A stretch of 64,000 nucleotides of DNA from Pseudomonas akapageensis (GCF_011355085.1 NZ_VXCP01000010.1:359047-423046), one strand, 5' to 3'. Numbered from the stretch's first letter, positions 23,667 through 36,692 are shown. The notes: generated by a model not told the origin, from the sequence alone. Program-made: numbers and translations.

Positions 23667-26255
23667 CTAGGCCCTGGGCCGGATCACCCCCGGCGGTGCG
23701 GTGGCCGGATCGAGATGTTCTACCGGTTCGGCTCGCGTCCTCACTGCCAGACGCAGGTCCGCCTGGACGATACCGTCGGGCCTGCCCATGCTCGGTCGGT
23801 AGTACTCGCCTGGATCGAGCGTGATCCCGGTCTCCTGTCCAGGACCTGCATCGACGATGCGCAGGCCCGGCACATCTCGCAGCTCGGCGAGCCCTGCCAC
23901 CCCCTTGTAGCGATTGACATGAGAGTCCCCGACCAGGGCGATCCATTTGTCATTGGGGCGGGCGGCCTGGCTTGCGCTCATGACCCGGTCGGCGTGGTAA
24001 TTCATGACCTGTTGACGCAAGGTCCCTCCCGGCTCATTCAGACCGTCGAGTCGATAACTCGCCGCACAATCGAGCGCCTGCACCCGGATACCTTGAGCAC
24101 GAGCCTTTCTTACCAGCTCAAGGTAGTTATAGGTGCCGCTCGGATCGGTTCTATGCCCCCTATCCAGCGCCCTCAGGTAGCGCTGCAGGTTGTTACTCAT
24201 CCTGCCGCTGCTGGAAAATATATTCAGGTCAGCCTGATGCAGATCGCTCAGCAGATGCTCCAGGTAAAGCGTCCGTACGCCTTTTGCGTACAACGGCTTG
24301 AAGTTTTCCACCAGCCAGCGCTTGCTGGCGATCGCCTGATGCGACTCGCCAATGACCACCCCGGCATGCTCATCGAACATCTGTATGAAGGCACGCTGCG
24401 CCGGGGCACCTGCTTCAGGAACAGTCACATCGCGCGATGGCAACGGCGGCCGGCGCGCAAAAAACGCCCTGGCATCCTGACTCAAGTGCTCGCGCACGTT
24501 GTTCAGGCTATCGAGCACCTGCAACAGGTTTGAGTCCGGATCATAAAAGTCACCTGCCAATAACCGTCGGTTGGCACTACTCAACAGCTCTCGCACGGCA
24601 GAGCGGGCAGTCACGGGGACATCGTACTGCTGCGCCGGCACTTCGAAGGCCGAATAGTCCAGGGGCTCTGGCGGATCAAGGGGCAAGCCTCCCAGGCACT
24701 GCCCGCCCCCGCGCAGGCAGACGGACTCAAGCAGCTCCCACTCGCCCTCTTCGCCAAGACGAACTGGCACTGCGCCACTGAAGGCAAAGGGATTGTCCTC
24801 GGGGATAATCAGCCAACTTTTCAGTGCACCATCGAAGCGCACCCTATAGGTAGCGCCTTGCAGCTCGATGTACTGACCACCGTCGGCAAGGGTGAACACG
24901 CCCCTGGCGCTTCCCGACGTAGCTGGCGCGACGTCCAGCAGAATATTACTTTCGAGCTGCGCCAGCGGCTGCGCCGAGCTCTGCCCGAGCGGAGTGAGAA
25001 ACGGCAGGTTCAGCAGCAATTCAATACCCGCAAGGATTGCCCCGAGCACGGAGTCGCGACGCTCTTGCAGGCTGTCACCATTGATCGCCTGTTCGATATT
25101 CAGCCCCAGGCTGGCGGCATTGACCGCCACGGCCAGCAGCGCCAGCGGCCAGCCCATGGGAGCCGCAGTGCCGAATAGCCTGGCTGCCACGCCAAGATAC
25201 CCTACCCACAATTGCGCGCGCAGTTCGGCATTGGTGCGCAAGGCAGCGTCCGTCTCATAGACCATGCGCTGCCGCGCAGTGTCGCGCATCCAGGTAAAGG
25301 GATCGCCCTCGACCGGGCGGCGCTGCACCTGGGCGACGAAATCCGCGACGGGCCCCTTGGCCGAGTGATTCATCTGATCGCGCAGCGCTTTCAGGACCAC
25401 GGGATCGCTGGAAAAATGCGCCAGCAACTGCTCAGTGCAAGACGCCACCTGCAACCAGCCGAACAATGTCTCGCCCACATCCCGCTCACTGGCAAAACCC
25501 TGAAACGACGGCACCGCCCCCGGCAGGTAGAGCACGTGCCCGCCACTTGCCCCCTGCAGCCAGAGCGCATCGGTGGACGCTCGCCCAGCCAGGCTCAAGG
25601 TGGCCACGGTGACATCTGCACGAGGCGGCTGGGTCCGTTCAAACTGCGCCGGGTCAAGCACACTGGCGCTGTCGAACCCGGCCGCATCGAACACCAGCTT
25701 CAGCTGCGCCTCGTCCAGTTGCCCGCTCAAGCCTGCCAACAGGGCTTCGGACAGGTAATTGAGCTTGGCCAGTGTTCGCACGTCGCCGCCGTGGTCGCGC
25801 CAGAACACCTCCAGCCTGCGCTGGTAGGTGGCACCGAAATCCAGCGCCCACAGCGCATTGAGGACGTGCTGAGGATCCAGTCGCACTTCATTGGTCTCAT
25901 CGAACTTGCGGGCTTCGGCCCCCGCTGTGTAGAAGCCGCCGTACAAGGCCAGGAGATCGGCATTGTCCTGGTCGCTGGCGCGGAAACGGCGCATCACCAG
26001 CTCGGTCAGGGTCATGGATTGATCCGGGGTGCCGTAGTGCTCCCAGCCGGTAAAGGTTCTACTGCTACTGACCGCTCCCGAGAAGCGATGCCAGTAAATA
26101 CGGTCCGGATTGCCTATCAGATTGCCCTGGGTCTTGAGCAACCGGGCTGCAGTATCACGGGCATCGGCGTGCAGATCCGGAAAGGCGCGGACCACGCGCT
26201 CTGCAATAGTGGACAGATCAGCGCGCAAGTCGGATGAAAAGGGACTGCTGTTCAT
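23667..26255 (-). CDS. Large toxin-like protein with C-terminal ChaN/EreA-like domain
   Basis: An 862-aa protein resembling the large Pseudomonas proteins labelled dermonecrotic toxin or membrane-targeted effector, related in parts to Pasteurella multocida toxin. The N-terminal 350 residues are mostly helical (for example YWHRFSGAVSSSRTF). A hydrophobic stretch follows (MGWPLALLAVAVNAASLGLN, about 380-400). The last 240 residues carry VVIGESHQAIASKRW, TLYLEHLLSDLHQAD and WIALVGDSHVNRYKGV, the spacing expected of the ChaN/EreA/TIKI metal-hydrolase superfamily. No Sec signal, secretion-system marker or adjacent immunity gene is visible. The start at 26255 avoids a 13-codon upstream extension. 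Export route and target are unknown. Confidence 0.75.
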   Translation of the reverse strand: MNSSPFSSDLRADLSTIAERVVRAFPDLHADARDTAARLLKTQGNLIGNPDRIYWHRFSGAVSSSRTFTGWEHYGTPDQSMTLTELVMRRFRASDQDNADLLALYGGFYTAGAEARKFDETNEVRLDPQHVLNALWALDFGATYQRRLEVFWRDHGGDVRTLAKLNYLSEALLAGLSGQLDEAQLKLVFDAAGFDSASVLDPAQFERTQPPRADVTVATLSLAGRASTDALWLQGASGGHVLYLPGAVPSFQGFASERDVGETLFGWLQVASCTEQLLAHFSSDPVVLKALRDQMNHSAKGPVADFVAQVQRRPVEGDPFTWMRDTARQRMVYETDAALRTNAELRAQLWVGYLGVAARLFGTAAPMGWPLALLAVAVNAASLGLNIEQAINGDSLQERRDSVLGAILAGIELLLNLPFLTPLGQSSAQPLAQLESNILLDVAPATSGSARGVFTLADGGQYIELQGATYRVRFDGALKSWLIIPEDNPFAFSGAVPVRLGEEGEWELLESVCLRGGGQCLGGLPLDPPEPLDYSAFEVPAQQYDVPVTARSAVRELLSSANRRLLAGDFYDPDSNLLQVLDSLNNVREHLSQDARAFFARRPPLPSRDVTVPEAGAPAQRAFIQMFDEHAGVVIGESHQAIASKRWLVENFKPLYAKGVRTLYLEHLLSDLHQADLNIFSSSGRMSNNLQRYLRALDRGHRTDPSGTYNYLELVRKARAQGIRVQALDCAASYRLDGLNEPGGTLRQQVMNYHADRVMSASQAARPNDKWIALVGDSHVNRYKGVAGLAELRDVPGLRIVDAGPGQETGITLDPGEYYRPSMGRPDGIVQADLRLAVRTRAEPVEHLDPATAPPGVIRPRA

Positions 26256-26332
26256 GACGGTAACTTCCATTACAAAGGAAGCCTGACTGTGCAAGCCCCC
26301 TCACCCGCACTGGCGTTAGATAGTTACCGCGC

Positions 26333-26369
26333 AAAAAAAACCGCCATGCCCTTGTGGGGCATGGCGGTT
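26333..26369 (-). terminator. Intrinsic terminator of the guaBA operon
   Basis: On the minus strand AACCGCCATGCC pairs with GGCATGGCGGTT and is followed by eight T. It lies about 20 bases past the guaA stop codon. Confidence 0.95.
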
Positions 26370-26387
26370 CGGGACTCACCTAATGGA

Positions 26388-27965
26388 TCATTCCCACTCG
26401 ATGGTCGCTGGCGGCTTGCTCGAGACGTCGTAAGTGACGCGGGAGATGCCTTCGATCTCGTTGATGATCCGGCCGCTGACGGTTTCCAGCAGCTCGTACG
26501 GCAGGTGTGCCCAACGAGCGGTCATGAAGTCGATGGTTTCCACCGCACGCAGGGCCACGACCCAGGCGTAACGACGACCGTCACCGACCACACCTACCGA
26601 TTTCACCGGCTGGAAGACCACGAAGGCCTGGCTGACCTTGTGGTACCAATCGGCCTTGCGCAGTTCTTCGATGAAGATGTGGTCGGCGCGACGCAGCAGG
26701 TCGGCGTATTCCTTCTTCACTTCACCGAGGATCCGCACACCCAGGCCCGGGCCCGGGAACGGGTGACGGTAGACCATGTCGTACGGCAGGCCGAGTTCCA
26801 GACCCAGGCGACGGACTTCGTCCTTGAACAGCTCGCGCAGGGGCTCGACCAGCTTGAGGTTCATTTCTTCCGGCAGGCCACCGACGTTGTGGTGCGACTT
26901 GATCACGTGGGCCTTGCCGCTCTTGGCGCCAGCCGACTCGATCACGTCCGGGTAGATGGTGCCCTGGGCCAGGTACTTGATGTTGTGCAGCTTGCTCGAC
27001 TCGGCATCGAACACGTCGATGAAGGTACGGCCGATGATCTTGCGCTTCTTCTCCGGGTCGGCTTCGCCGGCCAGGTTGTTCAGGAACTGCTCTTCGGCGT
27101 TGGCGCGGATCACCTTGACGCCCATGTTCTCGGCGAACATGGCCATCACTTGCTCGCCTTCGTGCAGGCGCAGCAGGCCGTTGTCGACGAATACGCAGGT
27201 CAGTTGATCGCCGATGGCCTTGTGCAGCAGGGCTGCAACCACCGAAGAGTCAACGCCGCCGGACAGGCCCAGCAGAACGTTGTCGGTGCCGACCTGGGCG
27301 CGGATGTTGGCGATTGCGTCTTCGGCAATCTTCGACGGGGTCCACAGGGCTTCGCAGCCGCAGATGTCGAGGATGAAACGCGAGAGGATGCGACCGCCCT
27401 GTTTGGTGTGGGTCACTTCCGGGTGGAACTGCACGCCGTAGTAGGCACGCTCGTCGTTGAACATGCCTGCGATCGGGCAGCTCGGGGTGCTGGCCAGGAT
27501 GTGGAAGTCTTCCGGCATCTTGGTGACCTTGTCACCGTGGCTCATCCACACGTCGAGGCCGAACAGGCCGTCGGCGTCGATATGGTCTTCGATGCCGTCG
27601 AGCAGGCGGCTCTTGCCGACCACGTCGACACGGGCATAACCGAACTCACGCAGCTCGGAGCCTTCAACCTTGCCACCCAGCTGTTCGGCCATGGTCTGCA
27701 TGCCGTAGCAGATACCGAAGACCGGGACGCCGAGGTCAAACACGGCTTGCGGGCAGCGAGGGCTGTTGGCTTCATGCACGGACTCGGGGCCGCCGGCGAG
27801 GATGACGCCTTTCGGAGCGAATTCGCGAATCGCATCCTCGTCCATGTCGAACGGGTGCAGTTCGCAGTACACGCCGATCTCGCGCACGCGGCGGGCGATC
27901 AGCTGGGTGTACTGGGAACCGAAGTCGAGGATCAGGATACGGTGAGCGTGAATGTCGAGGGCCAT
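26388..27965 (-). CDS. guaA: GMP synthase (glutamine-hydrolysing)
   Basis: Converts XMP to GMP using glutamine and ATP. The 525-aa protein has an N-terminal class I glutaminase domain with nucleophile Cys in FGICYGMQ (about residue 86) and partner residues in [10 protein letters not shown], then an ATP pyrophosphatase domain with P-loop [10 protein letters not shown] (about 235), and the C-terminal dimerisation domain ending PPATIEWE. It is the second gene of the guaB-guaA operon, 99 bases downstream of guaB. Confidence 0.98.
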   Translation of the reverse strand: MALDIHAHRILILDFGSQYTQLIARRVREIGVYCELHPFDMDEDAIREFAPKGVILAGGPESVHEANSPRCPQAVFDLGVPVFGICYGMQTMAEQLGGKVEGSELREFGYARVDVVGKSRLLDGIEDHIDADGLFGLDVWMSHGDKVTKMPEDFHILASTPSCPIAGMFNDERAYYGVQFHPEVTHTKQGGRILSRFILDICGCEALWTPSKIAEDAIANIRAQVGTDNVLLGLSGGVDSSVVAALLHKAIGDQLTCVFVDNGLLRLHEGEQVMAMFAENMGVKVIRANAEEQFLNNLAGEADPEKKRKIIGRTFIDVFDAESSKLHNIKYLAQGTIYPDVIESAGAKSGKAHVIKSHHNVGGLPEEMNLKLVEPLRELFKDEVRRLGLELGLPYDMVYRHPFPGPGLGVRILGEVKKEYADLLRRADHIFIEELRKADWYHKVSQAFVVFQPVKSVGVVGDGRRYAWVVALRAVETIDFMTARWAHLPYELLETVSGRIINEIEGISRVTYDVSSKPPATIEWE

Positions 27966-28016
27966 GATTCAGTCTCGTCTAAGTAATTCAGAAACAGTCT
28001 TGATTCAGAAACAACT

Positions 28017-28039
28017 CGGGGCTGAATAAAACAGCCCCG
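28017..28039 (-). other. Intercistronic hairpin between guaB and guaA
   Basis: CGGGGCTG and CAGCCCCG form a perfect 8-bp stem around a seven-base A/T loop. The following bases (AGTTGTTTC on the minus strand) are a poor U-tract, so it may reduce rather than stop read-through, or stabilise the guaB 3' end. Confidence 0.5.
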
Positions 28040-28064
28040 GTTGCTTGATGATTTGCTTGAAGCC

Positions 28065-30177
<2,113 letters not shown>

Positions 30178-30250
30178 GGAGCGGGCCTGCTAAATGCTTG
30201 AAGTGGAAGCTTAATCTTCTGTTGCTGGAGGTCAAGGGATAGACCTTCAG

Positions 30251-30330
30251 GGCCTCATCGCTGGCAAGCCAGCTCCCACAGGGGACGACACCAACCTCTG
30301 TGGGAGCTGGCTTGCCAGCGATGAGGCCCG
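30251..30330. repeat. Paired REP element, near-perfect inverted repeat
   Basis: The left unit GGCCTCATCGCTGGCAAGCC and its reverse complement lie about 16 bases apart, with CAGCTCCCACAG/CTGTGGGAGCTG extending each arm to roughly 30 bases. It lies between the divergent CxxC gene and xseA. Confidence 0.88.
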
Positions 30331-30401
30331 TAAAGACAACCAACAACTCCCGGCTTCACTACGATGGAGATTCCCCACCCAATACCCTTATCATGCCCCC
30401 C

Positions 30402-31781
30402 ATGATTAAAGATCCCTTCCAACGCCTCGGTCTCGACCGCGAAGTCCTCACCGTCAGCCAACTCAACGGCCGCGCCCGGGTGCTGCTCGAAGACGTGTTC
30501 AGCAGCGTCTGGGTCGAAGGCGAGATTTCCAACCTCGCCCGCCCCGCGTCCGGCCACATCTATTTCACCCTCAAGGACAGCGGCGCCCAGATACGCTGTG
30601 CCCTGTTCCGGCAGAACGCTGCGCGGGTGCGCCAGGCACTGAAGGATGGCCTGGCGGTGAAAGTGCGCGGCAAGGTCTCGCTGTTCGAGGGTCGTGGCGA
30701 CTATCAACTGATTCTCGACACGGTCGAGCCGGCCGGCGATGGTGCCCTGCGCCTCGCCTTCGATGCCCTGAAGGAAAAACTCGGCGCCGAAGGCCTGTTC
30801 AGCGCCGAGCGTAAAGTCCCGTTGCCGGCTCACCCCCAGCGCATCGGCATTGTCAGTTCGCCGACCGGTGCCGTCATTCGCGACATCATCAGTGTGTTCC
30901 GCCGCAGAGCACCGCAAGTCGAGCTAACGCTGATCCCGACCGCCGTCCAGGGCCGCGAAGCGATCGGGCAGATTGTCCGCGCCCTGAAACTGGCCGATGC
31001 CCGCGGCTTCGACGCGATCATCCTGGCCCGTGGCGGCGGCTCTCTGGAAGACCTCTGGTGTTTCAACGAAGAAGCCGTTGCCCGCGCCGTGGACGCCTGT
31101 ATCACGCCGATCGTCAGTGCGGTCGGCCATGAAACCGACGTGTCGATCTGCGATTTCGTTGCCGACGTGCGTGCGCCAACCCCTTCGGCCGCCGCCGAAC
31201 TGTTGGCGCCGGACAGCAGCGATCTGCAACGGCGCATCGAAAGCCTGCAGCGGCGCCTGCTGCTGCGCATGCAGAACCGCCTGAGCCACGACCGCCTGCG
31301 CCTGGAAGGCCTGGCCCGGCGCCTGCGTCACCCCGGCGAGCGCCTGCGCCAGCAGGCCCAGCGCCTGGACGACCTGGACATGCGCCTGCGTCGCGCCTTC
31401 GAGCAGCGCCTCAACACCCGCCGCGAACGCCTGGCCCGGCTCGACACCCGCCTGGCCGCGCAGCATCCGGGCCGTACCCTGGCCCTGTTGAAGCAACGGA
31501 TCGACTCGCTCGCCGATCGCCTGCCTCGCGCCATGCGCGAAGGTCTCAAGGCGCGCCGCCTGCAACTGCAAACCCAGGTGCAGACCCTGCAGGTGGTCAG
31601 CCCCCTGGCGACGCTGAGCCGTGGCTACAGCATCCTGCTCGATGAGCGCGGCCAGGCCATCCGCCGCGCCGACCAGACCCACACCGGCCAACGCCTCACC
31701 GCGCGTCTGGGTGAAGGCGAGTTGCAGGTTCGCGTCGAAGACAACCATCTGACCCCGGTCACGCTTTCTTTACTGGACTGA
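30402..31781 (+). CDS. xseA: Exodeoxyribonuclease VII large subunit
   Basis: Large catalytic subunit of the single-strand exonuclease that with XseB trims DNA ends during repair. The 459-aa length is standard. An N-terminal OB fold (LTVSQLNGRARVLLEDVFSSVWVEGEISNL region, about 10-110) precedes the nuclease domain with GIVSSPTGAVIRDI, ILARGGGSLEDLW and VGHETDVSICDFVADVRAPT blocks, then a long arginine-rich coiled coil (about 265-410). ATG 30402 is preferred over upstream in-frame codons that lie in the REP element. The peptidase gene follows after three bases. Confidence 0.97.
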   Translation: MIKDPFQRLGLDREVLTVSQLNGRARVLLEDVFSSVWVEGEISNLARPASGHIYFTLKDSGAQIRCALFRQNAARVRQALKDGLAVKVRGKVSLFEGRGDYQLILDTVEPAGDGALRLAFDALKEKLGAEGLFSAERKVPLPAHPQRIGIVSSPTGAVIRDIISVFRRRAPQVELTLIPTAVQGREAIGQIVRALKLADARGFDAIILARGGGSLEDLWCFNEEAVARAVDACITPIVSAVGHETDVSICDFVADVRAPTPSAAAELLAPDSSDLQRRIESLQRRLLLRMQNRLSHDRLRLEGLARRLRHPGERLRQQAQRLDDLDMRLRRAFEQRLNTRRERLARLDTRLAAQHPGRTLALLKQRIDSLADRLPRAMREGLKARRLQLQTQVQTLQVVSPLATLSRGYSILLDERGQAIRRADQTHTGQRLTARLGEGELQVRVEDNHLTPVTLSLLD

Positions 31782-31784
31782 TTC

Positions 31785-32612
31785 ATGCCGCGCCTTTTCG
31801 CTCCACTGATGCTGCTGTGCCTGCTCTTTGCCAATCCGGCCCATGCCGACAGCTACATCACCCGCATGCTCAACAAGCCCGTGCCCGGCGGCGTCGCGGT
31901 CATCGACCTGGGCCCGGCCGAGCGCGCGCCCCAGGCCAGCTTCGGCGGCCGGCCCGTCATGGTGATCAAGGAACAGAACAACTGGCTGGCCGTCGTCGGC
32001 CTGCCATTGACGCTCAAGCCCGGGCCTGCGCAGCTCACGTCGGGCACGCGCACCCTGAACTTCACGGTGGGCAGGAAAGCCTACCCGGAACAACGCATCA
32101 CCCTGAAAAACCAGCGCCAGGTCAACCCCAACCCGACCGACCTGAAACGCTTCGAGCGGGAAATGGCCGAACAACTGAACGCCTACCGCAGCTTCAGCCC
32201 CGGCACCCCAAGCAACCTGCTGCTGGACAAACCCGTGAACGGCCCGCTGTCGAGCCGCTTCGGCGTGCGCCGCTTCTTCAACGGCGAAGAACGCAATCCC
32301 CACGCCGGCCTGGACTTCGCCGTCGCCGCCGGCACCCCGATCAAGACCCCGGCCGCCGGCAAGGTGATCCTGGTCGGCGACTACTTCTTCAATGGCAACA
32401 CCGTGTTCGTCGACCATGGCCAGGGCTTTATCAGCATGTTCTGCCATATGTCGAAGATTGATGTGAAGGTTGGCCAGAGCCTGGCTCGGGGCGGCGTAGT
32501 GGGTCGCGTCGGCTCGACCGGGCGCGCGACCGGACCGCATATGCACTGGAATGTCAGCCTCAATGACGCCCGGGTGGATCCGGCGATTTTCATCGGGGCG
32601 TTCCAGCCGTAA
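31785..32612 (+). CDS. Periplasmic M23 peptidase (LytM type)
   Basis: A 275-aa exported zinc endopeptidase with signal MPRLFAPLMLLCLLFANPAHA. The N-terminal half is a beta-rich domain; the LytM domain (about 145-265) keeps the metal and catalytic residues in NPHAGLDFA, MFCHMS and PHMHWNV, so it should be active on peptidoglycan cross-bridges rather than being an EnvC/NlpD-like activator. It is probably co-transcribed with xseA (three-base gap) and ends at a strong terminator. Confidence 0.93.
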   Translation: MPRLFAPLMLLCLLFANPAHADSYITRMLNKPVPGGVAVIDLGPAERAPQASFGGRPVMVIKEQNNWLAVVGLPLTLKPGPAQLTSGTRTLNFTVGRKAYPEQRITLKNQRQVNPNPTDLKRFEREMAEQLNAYRSFSPGTPSNLLLDKPVNGPLSSRFGVRRFFNGEERNPHAGLDFAVAAGTPIKTPAAGKVILVGDYFFNGNTVFVDHGQGFISMFCHMSKIDVKVGQSLARGGVVGRVGSTGRATGPHMHWNVSLNDARVDPAIFIGAFQP

Positions 32613-32629
32613 GACGGCTTGCGCCATTC

Positions 32630-32660
32630 AAAAAGACCGCGCAATTGGCGCGGTCTTTTT
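32630..32660 (+). terminator. Intrinsic terminator after the M23 peptidase gene
   Basis: A 13-bp perfect stem, AAAAAGACCGCGC with GCGCGGTCTTTTT, encloses the loop AATTG. The A/T ends make it bidirectional in form. Confidence 0.95.
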
Positions 32661-32766
32661 GCTCCAGAAGAAGCAGAATTTCTCGCAAAAGCGCGCAACT
32701 CGAACATTTATCTCAATTTTCTCTACAGGCTTGCCATCTTTCACCTCAATGGTTAGGGTTGAAGAC

Positions 32767-32844
32767 ATGAAGACCTCTCACACCCTCATCCAGCTCCGCC
32801 AACACAGCAGCCTCTGCCTGGTCAGTGCCCGACTGCCAAGCTGA
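32767..32844 (+). CDS. Candidate leuA leader peptide, 25 aa
   Basis: A short reading frame in the 310-base gap before leuA. It encodes MKTSHTLIQLRQHSSLC followed by LVSARLPS, with five leucines in 25 residues, three of them CTC codons. It ends 78 bases before leuA. Its last codons pair with sequence just upstream of leuA (see the RNA element at 32833-32901). No strong ribosome binding site precedes the ATG. The leader role is inferred from position, leucine content and the pairing, not from homology. Confidence 0.5.
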   Translation: MKTSHTLIQLRQHSSLCLVSARLPS

Positions 32845-32901
32845 ATCGCGTCGCCTCGCCTATTCATCTCTTGTTCTCTTGGCAGGCCCTTTTCAAAGGC
32901 C
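32833..32901 (+). promoter_or_regulatory. Candidate leuA attenuator-like RNA
   Basis: CTGCCAAG (32833-32840), in the last codons of the leader frame, is exactly complementary to CTTGGCAG (32878-32885). The latter abuts a second hairpin, GGCCCTTT with AAAGGCC (32885-32901), sharing one base. A ribosome at the leader stop would cover the first segment. No U-tract follows, so control of leuA translation is as likely as termination. The region 32661-32766 shows no other clear element. Confidence 0.4.
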
Positions 32902-32922
32902 GCACATTAAAGGATTGCTTCC

Positions 32923-34593
<1,671 letters not shown>

Positions 34594-34606
34594 CAACCGT
34601 CAGGTA

Positions 34607-34637
34607 CAAAAAACCGGCCTTTTGGGCCGGTTTTTTT
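34607..34637 (+). terminator. Intrinsic terminator of leuA
   Basis: AAAAAACCGGCC pairs with GGCCGGTTTTTT around TTTTG, ending in seven T, 13 bases past the stop codon. Confidence 0.95.
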
Positions 34638-34650
34638 ATGCCGTCTGGAC

Positions 34651-34740
34651 CGGCCTCATCGCTGGCAAGCCAGCTCCCACAGGATCGTTTCAAGGCCCAA
34701 GATCGCAACAATACCTGTGGGAACGGACTTGCCCGCGATC
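34651..34740. repeat. Paired REP element
   Basis: GGCCTCATCGCTGGCAAGCC and a diverged partner, CCTGTGGGAACGGACTTGCC, face each other about 33 bases apart, between the convergent leuA and omega-amidase genes. Confidence 0.82.
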
Positions 34741-34764
34741 GAGTGCGCAGCACTCGCAGCGAAT

Positions 34765-35556
34765 TCACCGCAATTCGAAGGCATCCGCATCCAGATTCGC
34801 CGGAAACCGCGTCCGATACGCCGCCAGCTCCGCCCCACTCAGGCACACCTGAAACACCCCATCGCCCTCCCCCACGCTGAGCAGGCTTTCACCCTGGAAG
34901 TCCAGCACCTGGCTGTCACCGGTATAGGCAAAGCCTTTGCCGTCGGTACCCACCCGGTTCACCGCCGCCACATAGCAGAGGTTCTCGATAGCACGCGCCG
35001 GCAGCAAACGGTTCCAGTGCAATCGACGCGCGCCCGGCCAGTTGGCGGTGTAGATCAGCAGGTCCGTGTCCTGGGCATCGCGGCTCCACACCGGGAAGCG
35101 CAGGTCGTAGCAGATCAGCGGACGGATCCGCCAACCCTTGAGATCGAACTGCACCTGCTGATCACCCGCGGTGTAGTGCTTGTGCTCCCCGGCCATGCGA
35201 AACAGATGGCGCTTGTCGTAGTGCAGCAACTCCCCGTCCGGCGCAGCCCAGAGCAGGCGGTTGCGGTAGCTGCCATCGGCGGTCTGAATGATGATGCTGC
35301 CCGTGACGACCGCATCGAGTTTTTTCGCCTGGGCCCGTAGCCATTTCGAGGTCGGGCCGCTCTCCGGCTCTGCAAGGTGTTCCGACTCCATGGAGAAGCC
35401 CGTGGTGAACATCTCCGGCAGGATAATCAGGTCGGCACCGCTGGCCTGCTCGATCAGTTGCTCGAAATGTTGCAGATTGGCGACCCGGTCATGCCAGGCC
35501 AGGGTGGTCTGTACCAGGGCCACATTCAAATTGGGCAAGCTGCTCAGATCGCGCAT
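34765..35556 (-). CDS. Omega-amidase, nitrilase family (YafV/Nit2-like)
   Basis: A 263-aa carbon-nitrogen hydrolase with the Glu-Lys-Cys triad in ILPEMFTTGFS, YDKRHLF and LICYDLRFPVW. YafV and Nit2 hydrolyse alpha-ketoglutaramate or alpha-ketosuccinamate, the products left when glutamine or asparagine serves as amino donor. Its start overlaps the end of the upstream aminotransferase gene by 13 bases, which supports a transaminase-omega-amidase pathway as in methionine salvage. Confidence 0.9.
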   Translation of the reverse strand: MRDLSSLPNLNVALVQTTLAWHDRVANLQHFEQLIEQASGADLIILPEMFTTGFSMESEHLAEPESGPTSKWLRAQAKKLDAVVTGSIIIQTADGSYRNRLLWAAPDGELLHYDKRHLFRMAGEHKHYTAGDQQVQFDLKGWRIRPLICYDLRFPVWSRDAQDTDLLIYTANWPGARRLHWNRLLPARAIENLCYVAAVNRVGTDGKGFAYTGDSQVLDFQGESLLSVGEGDGVFQVCLSGAELAAYRTRFPANLDADAFELR

Positions 35557-36692
35557 AGTTTTTCCGCCGCCTGACGCAGCGTCTCCTCGCGTTTAGCGAA
35601 ACACAGACGCACCAGGCGCTGTTCGGGGATCGGCTGCTGGTAGAAGACCGAAATCGGAATGGTCGCCACACCATGCTCGCGGGTCATCCACAACGACATC
35701 TCGACATCATTGAGGTCGGGACGGATGGCAGAGTAATCGACCAACTGGAAGTAGGTGCCCGGTACCCGCTTGAAGGTGAAGCGCGAAGGTACAAGCAGGT
35801 CGCAGAACAGGTCCCGCTTGGCCTGGTAGAAACCCGGCAACTCCTCGACATGCTCCGGGTGAGCCGCCATGAAGTCCGCCAATGCCCACTGCAGTGGCGT
35901 AACACCACAGAAGTTGACGTACTGGTGCACCTTGCGCAGTTCGGCGGTCAGGGCCGCCGGCGCCACCACATAGCCGGTTTTCCAGCCGGTGACATGGTAG
36001 GTCTTGCCAAACGAGCTCACCACGAAGGCCCGTTGGTACAGCGCTTCATGGGCCAGCACGCTGACATGCGGCACACCGTCGTAAACCAGGTGTTCGTAAA
36101 CTTCGTCGCTGATCAGGTAGATATCTCGACCTTCGATCAGTTTCGCCAGTTGATCCAGCTCGGCGCGAGAAATCAACGCACCGCTGGGGTTGTGCGGGCT
36201 GTTGAGGATGATCATCCGGGTGCGCGGGCTCAGCGCGTCTTCGAGCTTCTGCCAGTCGATGGCGAAGTCGTTCGGACTCAGCTGGACATGCACGCAGCGC
36301 CCACCGGCAAGCTCCACCGACGGCTCGTAGCTGTCGTAGGCCGGGTCGAAGACGATGACTTCATCGCCGGCATGGATCACAGCCTGAATGGCGCAGAAAA
36401 TCGCCTCGGTGGCGCCCGGAGTGATAGTCACTTCGGTGTCGGCATTGACGTTCACGCCATAGCTGCGGGCAATCTTTACCGCTACCTGCTCGCGTAGCGC
36501 GGGCAAGCCGGCCATGGGTGAATATTGGTTGTGACCGGCGGCGATGTGTCGCCCGACCGCGTCACACAACGCCTGGGGCGCTGCGAAATCGGGGAAACCC
36601 TGGGACAGATTGAGCGCGCCGGTTTCATGGGCGAGCGCAGACATGCGGGTGAAGATGGTCGTGCCGACATTCGGCAACTTGCTGCTGATCAT
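35544..36692 (-). CDS. PLP-dependent aminotransferase, YbdL/methionine type
   Basis: A 382-aa class I aminotransferase close to E. coli YbdL, which prefers methionine, and to glutamine transaminase K. It shows NLSQGFPDF near the start, ILNSPHNPSGA, and the PLP lysine in VVSSFGKTYHVTGWK (about residue 236). ATG 36692 (MISSKLPNVGTTIF) is the homologous start; the frame is open 24 codons further. With the overlapping omega-amidase gene it could convert ketomethylthiobutyrate to methionine with glutamine as donor; this is inference from family and context. Confidence 0.9.
   Translation of the reverse strand: MISSKLPNVGTTIFTRMSALAHETGALNLSQGFPDFAAPQALCDAVGRHIAAGHNQYSPMAGLPALREQVAVKIARSYGVNVNADTEVTITPGATEAIFCAIQAVIHAGDEVIVFDPAYDSYEPSVELAGGRCVHVQLSPNDFAIDWQKLEDALSPRTRMIILNSPHNPSGALISRAELDQLAKLIEGRDIYLISDEVYEHLVYDGVPHVSVLAHEALYQRAFVVSSFGKTYHVTGWKTGYVVAPAALTAELRKVHQYVNFCGVTPLQWALADFMAAHPEHVEELPGFYQAKRDLFCDLLVPSRFTFKRVPGTYFQLVDYSAIRPDLNDVEMSLWMTREHGVATIPISVFYQQPIPEQRLVRLCFAKREETLRQAAEKLCAI

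Noticed and set aside
32661..32766. Possible promoter TTGCCA-17-TAGGGT before the leuA leader
   Set aside because: It would place the transcription start within a few bases of the leader ATG, and the -10 is weak.
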